From Mageeibacillus sp. UBA5439 (GTDB lineage Bacteria > Bacillota > Clostridia > Saccharofermentanales > DTU023): 9,357 nt of DNA. Made by a program: the position numbers and the translations under genes. Each line of letters starts with the position of its first letter. Positions within the stretch are counted from its first letter, which is position 1. Shown here one piece after another: positions 1-5,879 of the stretch. The stretch is from NCBI GenBank assembly GCA_002427505.1, contig DIRJ01000026.1, positions 1 through 9,357 of the forward strand, read 5' to 3'. The notes beneath the pieces were generated by a model. That model had not been told where the DNA came from and did no database searches. It worked only from the letters and a program-made list of their open reading frames with translations.

Positions 1-761
1 TTAGCTTTGATTTCCAGCTTGCTTAAGCTGAAGATCCAGGCTGTCGCATCCGGCAGATACAGGACAAGCTGCCCTTCAAACTCTTCTCTGTGCATACCTG
101 GCCCTAGCTCGCCTGCAGTCAGAAATTGATAAAACTCTTTGGCATTACGTTGCAGCTTTCCGCTAATAACATTCATCAAGTAAAGCATCTGCTCATTCAT
201 CAGCAGGATGAGACCGTCAGACTCACTAAATAGAACAGCGGTATGTATGGAATCGATCGTATTTTTAATCGATGAAGCTGTGATAGTCCCGCGCATTTCC
301 TTTAGTCTCCGGAAAGAAATAATAATACTGCGAGCGAGCAGGATCAGGATCGCTGCAAAAAACAGATAGGGAAAGCTTCTGGTCAGGATTAACTCGAAAG
401 GAGGCAGCAAGAGCATAAACAGCAGAATCAGAGCTAGTGAATAAAAGTTCTTTACCATCAGTGCGGCCAGCAGTATGGTCAATGTAATCAGGGAAAAGCT
501 TGCAATACGTAAAATTTCATATCCTGTGGGAACAATTATCATAGTAAAAAAAGAGTGGATCATCTGTCCGTACATGAGAGTGAATACTACTATTCCGAAA
601 AGCACAAAAGATTCCAGAAAATTTTCCAGGATCAAACTGAATTTCCGTGGATATCTGAGAAAACTCAGGATTGTAAGTATTGTTTGCGAGAGCACGCTGA
701 ATGCAAGCAAAAGGATAAGCAGGTAGCGTACTGCATCCGGCCAGACAAAAAACCCTGTCAT
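1..761 (-). CDS. Membrane sensor protein with PAS-like domain, probable histidine kinase N-terminus (partial)
   Basis: This frame is open from the ATG at 761-759 to the window edge, giving 253 codons with the C-terminus missing. Residues about 10-150 are very hydrophobic and can form about five membrane helices, ending in a basic stretch (SFRRLKEMRG). Residues about 163-250 look like a PAS fold: a helix (SIKNTIDSIHTAVLF) leads into DGLILLMNEQM and later LYLPDATAWIFSL. In related clostridial proteins this arrangement precedes a histidine kinase core. The core lies outside the window, so kinase activity is inferred. The start is well supported: a GGAGG site at 774-770 sits 8 nt upstream, and the stop of the preceding gene is 1 nt away, which suggests translational coupling. 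It is probably the enzymatic partner of the large sensor upstream. It could instead be a non-kinase PAS membrane protein. Confidence 0.75.
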   Translation of the reverse strand, partial: MTGFFVWPDAVRYLLILLLAFSVLSQTILTILSFLRYPRKFSLILENFLESFVLFGIVVFTLMYGQMIHSFFTMIIVPTGYEILRIASFSLITLTILLAALMVKNFYSLALILLFMLLLPPFELILTRSFPYLFFAAILILLARSIIISFRRLKEMRGTITASSIKNTIDSIHTAVLFSESDGLILLMNEQMLYLMNVISGKLQRNAKEFYQFLTAGELGPGMHREEFEGQLVLYLPDATAWIFSLSKLEIKA

Positions 762-762
762 T

Positions 763-3222
763 TCACACACCTCCCCGGGGGAAAACAAGAGTGATGCCCA
801 CTGCTCCGTCCAGATCTTTACAGGCAAAACTGCCGGCTGCTGAGCTGATCTCAGCCTGCAGTTCTCTTCCCGGTTCATATGAGCGCAGATCTTCTGAAGC
901 TATAAACCGCAGTAGAGTCTGATCTTTCTCCGTTAGCAGCTGCAATAGTAAGTGTGGATTTTCCGTCTGAGCTGCCCAGTCTACTACCGAGTAGGCAAAC
1001 TCATATAGAGAACGGGCCTGCAAGACCGGTATTGTCTCCTTTATTGCACTGTTAACCAGAATTTTTATCCCGAAATATTGAGCAATCTCCGCCAACTCAT
1101 CAACATAAGCTGTCAGCTCACCGGCTGATATAAAGTTCGTTTCCTGCTTGCGGAAAAAAAGGTTGCTGCTTCTTTTTACAAAGCAGAGAAGCAAGGCTAT
1201 GCGGCCGCTTTCTCTGGACTCCTGATCCGAGACCGGCAGACTTTCTATCATTGAGGAAAGCCGCAGCAGATCTGCTGCTATTTCTGATTCGAGCTCAGTC
1301 ATCACCTGAATCTTGGCGCTTTCTTCATCCAGCTCCAGTCGGATCTTTTCCTCTTCTTCCAAAACTGCATGGGCCAGCTCCAGCTTTTTCATTGATTCTT
1401 CTATTTGCTGATGCAGGAAATTCAAACTGCTGATATCTTCCTGCCACTGGGCATAACCTCCATCTATTTTTTTGGAGAAAAGCAGAGTATCCTTATCTGC
1501 CCGAACAGCCTCAGGATAAGCAGCCAGAGCAGCCTGTTGCAATTTCAAATCAAGTTTCGGGGCATGGGCGGATGCCAAAACCAGCTTTCTCTTGCTATTC
1601 AGAATCTGCATGTTGAGAGGCGAATGTGTAAAAAGGTCTGAATACTTATTATTAACCTGTACCAGGCCGCTTTGCATACTAATCTCCAAAAATAACAAAC
1701 TTAGCATGCCTACGACCGTTGTGTAATCACTCTCCCAGAAAATTGGCACACGCGAAGTATAGCCAACTGAATATACAAGCATAATCAAGCAAAAAACCAG
1801 GGGAAAGATGAAGGCTCTTTTGCGGGGCAACTTACTGCTTTTGAATAATAACATGGCAATAGCAGCAATTAATTCTGCAATCCAGGTAAGAGTGATGATG
1901 TAAAAAACAGGACCATAAGAATAGTCAGCTGTGTAGGTCGGGCTGCTCAAATCAAATCGAAATACCCAATTATGCAAATCATTTGTCTGCACAAAAGCAA
2001 CCAGAACTGTATTCCAGACAGTCAGGGCTGTTAAAGCTTTATTGCTTGCCGGCTGATCATCCATCTTATCGCTCCGCCAGACCAGCCAGAGCAGCAATAT
2101 CGGCAAAGCCATCTGGAAGATGTAATATCCGTACCAAAGGTAGCGATTTAAAACACTGGTGGGAATCTGATATTTTACCAGACGCACTATAGTCCAGCCC
2201 AATAGAACTATGCCTATTAAGAGTAAGATCCGCTTCATACGCCGGCGCATGGCGCGGCTGATTATGGAAGCCAGCCACACGACAACAAAGATGATATAAA
2301 GCAAAGGAAGCAACTGATGTTCACGGTTATCCGCAGAGCTAAACAGACGCGTGCGGAGAACACTGCGCCGAAATACTTTAACTACATCCTGACTTACCTG
2401 GCTCAAATGGCTGTAATCAGCCAGTTGCAAGGCAGATGCATAATTTGCTTTTGGGTAATACTTGCTGTCAAAGTCTCCATTCCGCAAAACAAAACCCGCA
2501 GACAGCAAAGCAGCTTCTTCATCTCCCCTGAAACTCAGCTCTTCATTTGAGAGGATACCTTTTTCAAAAGTAAGAGTACCTTCCTGAGGCAGCAGTATTT
2601 CCAGCTCATACCCGCTCTTTATAAGTGCAGCCGCCTGGTAGTCAAAGCAAATTATGAAAGGGGCAGTAAAAGTATTCAGAAGCAGGTGTTCCTTCTGCCG
2701 GAGTCCCCGCAACAAATCAGCTGCGCTGTCAAGACTGAAGTCGACACCTTCCAAACCGTAGGAAATAGCCGACATTATTAGCTGCAGATGCGGTTGCTCA
2801 TCCGTAACAGCAACATCCTCCCCGGCCGTCAACAAATCCAGCCAGCCGGAAATTTCCACATCCGTCAGACCACGGTCAATTGCTATGACAACGGTAGCCA
2901 GATATTGAGGATACCAGTGGCTGGCTACGCCGGTCTCGACTGCCTTAAATGCCTGCACATCAAAAGCGTCTGCAGCATAGTTTTTGTTAATGTAAGAAAA
3001 TATAGAATTTCCTTTTTCTGCTTGCTGCAAACTGTAGGAAGGAAGTATTTCGGAGATAACAGCGGCATATGATGGGGGCGCATCTGAAGTGTAGAGTATC
3101 TTAGCCTGATCGGTATTTTGGCTCTTTTTATTTTCACCGCAGGAGACCAGAGAAAAAAATAGCGTTGCAATAATTGCCCACACTGCAATACGGCAAATAA
3201 GCTTTGCTAGTCCTTTTTCCAG
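763..3222 (-). CDS. Lipoprotein solute-binding-like / 7TM / pseudokinase sensor fusion
   Basis: Read from a CTG at 3222 this is an 819-residue protein. Residues 1-28 form a lipoprotein signal with basic residues, a hydrophobic run and lipobox LVSC (Cys28). Residues about 40-300 resemble a periplasmic solute-binding fold; HWYPQYLATVVIAIDR is the most family-like stretch. Seven membrane helices follow (about 305-520), containing FVQTNDLHNWVFRFD and a YSYGPVFY segment typical of histidine-kinase 7TM sensor regions. Next come a PAS-like stretch (about 526-600), a Glu-rich coiled coil (about 603-645) and a C-terminal region laid out like a kinase DHp/ATPase. That region has no clear phospho-acceptor His, no N-box Asn and no glycine-rich ATP box, so it is probably a pseudokinase or dimerisation module. 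An upstream ATG at 3312 would extend it by 30 residues but overlaps the receiver gene by 56 bp and lacks a good ribosome site. The ligand is unknown; a type II solute-binding domain suggests a small molecule. The fold assignments come from motif recognition only. Confidence 0.8.
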   Translation of the reverse strand: MEKGLAKLICRIAVWAIIATLFFSLVSCGENKKSQNTDQAKILYTSDAPPSYAAVISEILPSYSLQQAEKGNSIFSYINKNYAADAFDVQAFKAVETGVASHWYPQYLATVVIAIDRGLTDVEISGWLDLLTAGEDVAVTDEQPHLQLIMSAISYGLEGVDFSLDSAADLLRGLRQKEHLLLNTFTAPFIICFDYQAAALIKSGYELEILLPQEGTLTFEKGILSNEELSFRGDEEAALLSAGFVLRNGDFDSKYYPKANYASALQLADYSHLSQVSQDVVKVFRRSVLRTRLFSSADNREHQLLPLLYIIFVVVWLASIISRAMRRRMKRILLLIGIVLLGWTIVRLVKYQIPTSVLNRYLWYGYYIFQMALPILLLWLVWRSDKMDDQPASNKALTALTVWNTVLVAFVQTNDLHNWVFRFDLSSPTYTADYSYGPVFYIITLTWIAELIAAIAMLLFKSSKLPRKRAFIFPLVFCLIMLVYSVGYTSRVPIFWESDYTTVVGMLSLLFLEISMQSGLVQVNNKYSDLFTHSPLNMQILNSKRKLVLASAHAPKLDLKLQQAALAAYPEAVRADKDTLLFSKKIDGGYAQWQEDISSLNFLHQQIEESMKKLELAHAVLEEEEKIRLELDEESAKIQVMTELESEIAADLLRLSSMIESLPVSDQESRESGRIALLLCFVKRSSNLFFRKQETNFISAGELTAYVDELAEIAQYFGIKILVNSAIKETIPVLQARSLYEFAYSVVDWAAQTENPHLLLQLLTEKDQTLLRFIASEDLRSYEPGRELQAEISSAAGSFACKDLDGAVGITLVFPRGGV

Positions 3223-3229
3223 ACAAACG

Positions 3230-3237
3230 CCTCCTCC
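3230..3237 (-). promoter_or_regulatory. Ribosome binding site that decides a CTG start
   Basis: The minus strand reads GGAGGAGG here. AGGAGG ends at 3230, 7 nt before the in-frame CTG at 3222-3220, and the stop of the receiver gene is upstream at 3259-3257. No ATG, GTG or TTG lies in frame at a usable distance: the next in-frame GTG falls inside the hydrophobic core of the signal peptide. The CTG start yields MEKGLAKLICR followed by a hydrophobic segment and LVSC, a complete lipoprotein signal. Confidence 0.65.
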
Positions 3238-3256
3238 TATGTGTGCCTGATTAAAA

Positions 3257-3640
3257 TCACATAGCTGCCAGTTTAGCAAAAAGGTAATCCAGCGATGTGT
3301 CATAAAAAACAAAATCGTCAGCCGTCTTGTTTTTTATGGCATCAATTGCCATCTCCCTCCCCTTAATATTATCCTGAGACACAAGGAGTAACAAGCGACA
3401 GCCGGGAACAGTCTGCCGCAGTTTGAGACAGAGTGTGCAAGTTTTTTCATTAAGCCTGGTACTCAGATCTGTAATATCAAGGAGAGCAATGTCAAGTTTT
3501 GCCAGATCGGCATCAAGAAGCACCTGTTGAGGGTTCAAAAGCAGGAAAGGTTCCAGCATCAGGTCGGGGTGGTTTTCGAGTGAAGCAGCCAGACTTTGAG
3601 CCAGCACTTTATTTGTCGTTACAAATCCGATTTTCTTCAC
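3257..3640 (-). CDS. Stand-alone receiver-like protein, degenerate (127 aa)
   Basis: This protein is the length of one CheY-like receiver domain and has no output domain. Beta-1 is KKIGFVTTN, the middle strand IALLDITDL carries an Asp at position 55 where the phospho-acceptor normally sits, LLLLVSQDN gives a Ser at the switch position (Ser88), and TADDFVFYDTSLDYLFAKL matches the usual end of the fold. Two things are missing: the acidic pair after beta-1 is Thr8-Thr9-Asn10, and the invariant Lys before the last helix is Tyr113. Metal binding and normal phosphorylation are therefore doubtful. The start is GTG at 3640-3638 with an AGAGG site 6 nt upstream. It is the first gene of the operon, 34 nt ahead of the CTG of the sensor. 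A role as an adaptor or signal-binding partner is inference, and no DNA-binding motif is visible. Confidence 0.75.
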   Translation of the reverse strand: MKKIGFVTTNKVLAQSLAASLENHPDLMLEPFLLLNPQQVLLDADLAKLDIALLDITDLSTRLNEKTCTLCLKLRQTVPGCRLLLLVSQDNIKGREMAIDAIKNKTADDFVFYDTSLDYLFAKLAAM

Positions 3641-3683
3641 GTAAGACCTCTGAATTTCGCTATACTAATGACTTTGCCCCAGT

Positions 3684-3712
3684 ATTATATTGGATTTGAC
3701 CAGCTTTCACCC
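3684..3712 (-). promoter_or_regulatory. Promoter of the sensory operon
   Basis: The minus strand has a perfect TATAAT at 3689-3684. Seventeen bases upstream the -35 position (3712-3707) reads GGGTGA, a poor match to TTGACA. The predicted transcript starts near 3677, about 37 nt before the GTG. A perfect -10 with a weak -35 touching an inverted repeat (3712-3728) is the layout expected for an activated promoter. Confidence 0.5.
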
Positions 3713-3728
3713 TACCCCCTGTGGGTAG
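3712..3728. repeat. Inverted repeat at the -35 region, possible operator
   Basis: CTACCC (3712-3717) and GGGTAG (3723-3728) form a perfect 6-bp inverted repeat separated by 5 bp. It abuts the weak -35 of the sensory operon promoter, so an activator or regulator could bind here. It is short enough that chance cannot be excluded. Confidence 0.35.
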
Positions 3729-3756
3729 TTTTGTTTAAAGAGAATAACAATTCAGC

Positions 3757-3790
3757 TTTGCCGGATCAGCTTTAGCACTGATCCGGCAAA
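3757..3790 (-). terminator. Perfect 13-bp stem-loop after the DUF1002 gene
   Basis: TTTGCCGGATCAG (3757-3769) and its exact complement (3778-3790) enclose an 8-nt loop, 37 bp past the stop of the DUF1002 gene. Transcripts of that gene would form this hairpin, but only AGCTGAATTGTT follows rather than a run of U. It is either a weak intrinsic terminator or a 3'-end stabilising structure. It also insulates the sensory operon promoter from upstream transcription. Confidence 0.55.
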
Positions 3791-3826
3791 GGTCAGGCTC
3801 TTTATCATGTAAGATGGACTGCTCAT

Positions 3827-4789
3827 TTAATTGTGGCTAAATACACGCCTGAAGAAGTCTGCGATTACTTCAAAGAGCTTCCTGAAAAAATCGACCAGCT
3901 GCTGCCACCAGCCCTCTGCCTTGGCACGGTCTATTAAGTCCAGCGCCATACCCCAGGTCTTTTCACCAAATGTCTGTAACTGCTCCAGTATTTTCTGCAC
4001 ATCTTCAGCACTGATTGTGTTTTTGAATTTTTCCAGAGTCGAAGTCAGACGGTCGATATCCGCCTGGGAAATATTGATATTGTACTGCTGGAGGACATTG
4101 TTTACGATCACTGTAATCTCCTCTATGGTGACATTGTCCTTGCCCTCTTTTTCCACCAGCTCAGCAATCTGCCCTTTTATCTCCGTAAGGGCTTTGGAAA
4201 ACTCTTCTGAATCGTAGTCAGCATTGCCGGCGTTATTGTCCTCGATGATCTGGACTGTTATCAGTTCGTCATTGCCGGCCTCCAGCTTGTCTGCATCCAG
4301 TTCTACACCATAGATCTCCGCAGCTTTATAAACACCGGTCAGTGCTGAATTGCCTGTGACAGGACTAACTGCAGCGACAACTATAAGTGTGTCATATATG
4401 CCTGCAGTGATAGCAGCATTTGAGTATTGGTAAGACTTGACCTTGCTGATTCTGTCCGGAGTTACAATTTCAGTGCTGACACCATTGTTTTTATCCAGGA
4501 ACTCTACCTTAACCGATGAAATCATGGCAGTATCAGAATATTTTACGCCGATATAACGCTCTGCATCAGCACCGGTCACCATGTTAACAGTCTGACCCGA
4601 TTCCGGATCCACTCCTAGTAATTCCAGCGTCTGTATCCTTTGGGATTCATTTAAACCCGCCCCCAATACAACGATTTCATCAGCTTTGCCTGCAGCATTC
4701 GCAGTAAAGCCGGTTAATAAAAAACTCATAGAAAATATTGCCAGTAAGGCAATAATCAGAACAGTCTCAGGGTATTTTTTAATTTTCAT
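3827..4789 (-). CDS. Secreted DUF1002 family protein (320 aa)
   Basis: Residues 1-33 are a signal peptide: KIKK, a long hydrophobic core and a TANAAG cleavage region. The mature part carries the family signature EIVVLGAGLNESQRIQTLELLGV near its N-terminus, then ISSVKVEFLD, IVTPDRISKV, and IVVAAVSPVTGNSALTGVYKA, all typical of DUF1002. The C-terminal third is helical and acidic, and ends in an aromatic, basic amphipathic tail (WWQQLVDFFRKLFEVIADFF) that could touch the membrane. The ATG at 4789 is chosen over one at 4858 because GGAGG lies 5 nt upstream, the signal peptide begins there, and a good promoter occupies the would-be extension. It appears monocistronic. The family is extracytoplasmic and its biochemical role is not known to me; family placement is confident, function is not. 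Confidence 0.88.
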   Translation of the reverse strand: MKIKKYPETVLIIALLAIFSMSFLLTGFTANAAGKADEIVVLGAGLNESQRIQTLELLGVDPESGQTVNMVTGADAERYIGVKYSDTAMISSVKVEFLDKNNGVSTEIVTPDRISKVKSYQYSNAAITAGIYDTLIVVAAVSPVTGNSALTGVYKAAEIYGVELDADKLEAGNDELITVQIIEDNNAGNADYDSEEFSKALTEIKGQIAELVEKEGKDNVTIEEITVIVNNVLQQYNINISQADIDRLTSTLEKFKNTISAEDVQKILEQLQTFGEKTWGMALDLIDRAKAEGWWQQLVDFFRKLFEVIADFFRRVFSHN

Positions 4790-4823
4790 ATCTTCCTCCA
4801 TAGACAAACATACGGCAACTGTC

Positions 4824-4852
4824 ATAATAGTAGTGAAGTGTTTAGCTGTCCA
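4824..4852 (-). promoter_or_regulatory. Promoter of the DUF1002 gene
   Basis: The minus strand has TGGACA (4852-4847), a 17-bp spacer and TATTAT (4829-4824), a good sigma-A match: 5 of 6 at -35 and 5 of 6 at -10. The start of transcription would be near 4817, leaving a leader of about 28 nt before the ATG at 4789. It also rules out the longer reading frame beginning at 4858. Confidence 0.65.
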
Positions 4853-4857
4853 GAACA

Positions 4858-4980
4858 TTAGCGGCAGCTAAAACGAACAAATGTGACTTTGTAATGTCCG
4901 GCCGGATCACTCGGGTTTTTCAGACAGACCGGTATTAGCAGAAAGCCAACTGCAAAAAAAGCAACTTTAGTATTTTCCAT
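4858..4980 (-). CDS. Possible small hydrophobic protein (40 aa)
   Basis: An ATG at 4980-4978 opens a 40-codon frame ending in TAA at 4860-4858. The N-terminal half is a hydrophobic helix (KVAFFAVGFLLIPVCL) and the rest is polar and basic (KNPSDPAGHYKVTFVRFSCR). A GAGGA ribosome site lies 6 nt upstream, which is good spacing. It stops just before the -35 of the DUF1002 promoter and fills most of the gap between that gene and deoD. It resembles no family I recognise, no convincing promoter precedes it, and a frame this short can arise by chance. It could be a small membrane protein or a leader ORF. Confidence 0.3.
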   Translation of the reverse strand: MENTKVAFFAVGFLLIPVCLKNPSDPAGHYKVTFVRFSCR

Positions 4981-5035
4981 CGCCAATCCTCAGTATCTAT
5001 GTTTATAATGAGAATCAGATAGCTATTTATCGGAC

Positions 5036-5044
5036 TGATATAAT
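5036..5044 (+). promoter_or_regulatory. Candidate extended -10 promoter of deoD
   Basis: TGATATAAT matches the extended -10 consensus exactly; its -35 (CAGATA at 5016-5021) is weak, as such promoters tolerate. Transcription would start near 5051, giving a very short leader with the GGAG site (5054-5057) almost at its 5' end. A second TATAAT at 5004-5009 also lacks a good -35 and is the alternative. Confidence 0.45.
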
Positions 5045-5064
5045 TTAGGAAAAGGAGAAAACTA

Positions 5065-5784
5065 ATGTCAACACCTCACAATTCTGCTGAAAAGGGCGAT
5101 ATAGCCAAGACTGTATTAATGCCGGGGGATCCTTTGCGGGCAAAGTTCATTGCTGAAAACTTCCTGGATAATCCGCGTTTATTTAACGAAGTTCGCGGCA
5201 TGCTGGGTTACACCGGCACTTATAAGGGAAAACCTGTCTCCGTCATGGGCAGCGGCATGGGGCAGCCTTCCATCGGCATCTATTCTTATGAGCTCTTTAC
5301 CGAATACGATGTCGACAATATTATCCGGGTGGGAAGCTGCGGCGCTTATGATGAAAAGCTGGATTTGTTTGACGTCATGCTCGTCACGGACGCTTACTCC
5401 GATGCTACTTACGCCAAGATGCAGTCCGGCTTTGACGGAAAAATCCTGACTGCCAGCCCGGAACTGACAGAAAAACTGCGTCAAAGCGCTAAAAATCTGA
5501 ACATCACTGTATTTGAGGGCAGGACTTATTCCAGTGACGTCTTTTATTATGAGCCTGATGCAGAAGGAGAACGCCCCTTGTGGGAAGTGCTGCTTGCAGA
5601 CCACCACTGTCTGGGTGTTGAGATGGAGAGTTTTGCCCTCTTCCACAATGCTAAGATCACAGGCAAGCAAGGCGCCTGTCTGCTCACTGTCTCCGATACG
5701 ATTTATGAGTATAAGGAGACCACTGCAGAGCAGCGTGAAAAGAGCTTTACCAATATGATGGAAATTGCCCTAGGCATACTCTAA
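5065..5784 (+). CDS. deoD: Purine-nucleoside phosphorylase, DeoD type
   Basis: This cytosolic enzyme of nucleoside salvage reversibly converts a purine (deoxy)nucleoside and phosphate to free base and (deoxy)ribose-1-phosphate. At 239 residues it is full length for the hexameric DeoD family. Visible family elements, compared from memory with E. coli DeoD, are STPHNSAEKGD at the N-terminus (His5), GDPLRAK (Arg25), VRGML (Arg44) and RVGSCGA (Arg88) for phosphate, GVEMES for the sugar (Glu188), and TVSD (Asp211) with Arg224 as the catalytic pair. A few extra residues around DAEGERPLWEVLLADHH lengthen the loop before GVEMES. GGAG lies 7 nt before the ATG. No deoA, deoB or deoC accompanies it, and it ends at a strong terminator, so it is transcribed alone. 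The exact base preference cannot be read from sequence. Confidence 0.96.
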   Translation: MSTPHNSAEKGDIAKTVLMPGDPLRAKFIAENFLDNPRLFNEVRGMLGYTGTYKGKPVSVMGSGMGQPSIGIYSYELFTEYDVDNIIRVGSCGAYDEKLDLFDVMLVTDAYSDATYAKMQSGFDGKILTASPELTEKLRQSAKNLNITVFEGRTYSSDVFYYEPDAEGERPLWEVLLADHHCLGVEMESFALFHNAKITGKQGACLLTVSDTIYEYKETTAEQREKSFTNMMEIALGIL

Positions 5785-5816
5785 AAACTTTATTGATTAT
5801 CTGATATTTTTATAAG

Positions 5817-5849
5817 AAAAGACCGTCTGCCTGAAGACGGTCTTTTTTT
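5817..5849. terminator. Bidirectional intrinsic terminator between deoD and the radical SAM gene
   Basis: AAAAGACCGTCT (5817-5828) and AGACGGTCTTTT (5835-5846) form a perfect 12-bp stem with a 6-nt loop. T-runs lie on the plus-strand exit (5843-5849) and, less strongly, on the minus-strand exit. It sits between two convergent genes, so it can end both transcripts. Confidence 0.93.
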
Positions 5850-5879
5850 CCGGCCGGAATACAAGGCGAATTATACGAG

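Noticed and set aside
3223..3312. N-terminal extension of the large sensor to the ATG at 3312
   Set aside because: It overlaps the receiver gene by 56 bp, lacks a ribosome site, and would bury the lipoprotein signal 30 residues inside the protein.
3831..4217. 128-codon open frame antisense to the DUF1002 gene
   Set aside because: Ser/Leu-rich shadow of the coding strand with no ribosome site or family resemblance.
4790..4858. N-terminal extension of the DUF1002 protein to the ATG at 4858
   Set aside because: The extension overlaps a good promoter and precedes a complete signal peptide whose own ATG has a GGAGG site.
4897..4906. Palindrome TCCGGCCGGA, repeated inside a longer palindrome at 5848-5859
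   Set aside because: Only two copies, both short and in unrelated contexts; most likely chance, with no sign of a dispersed repeat family in this window.
5005..5023. Fur-box-like stretch ATAATGAGAATCAG upstream of deoD
   Set aside because: Only the left half resembles the Fur consensus; the right half does not match and deoD is not a typical iron-regulated gene.
5179..5670. 163-codon open frame antisense to deoD
   Set aside because: It is a mirror of the well-supported deoD frame, with no ribosome site or recognisable domain.
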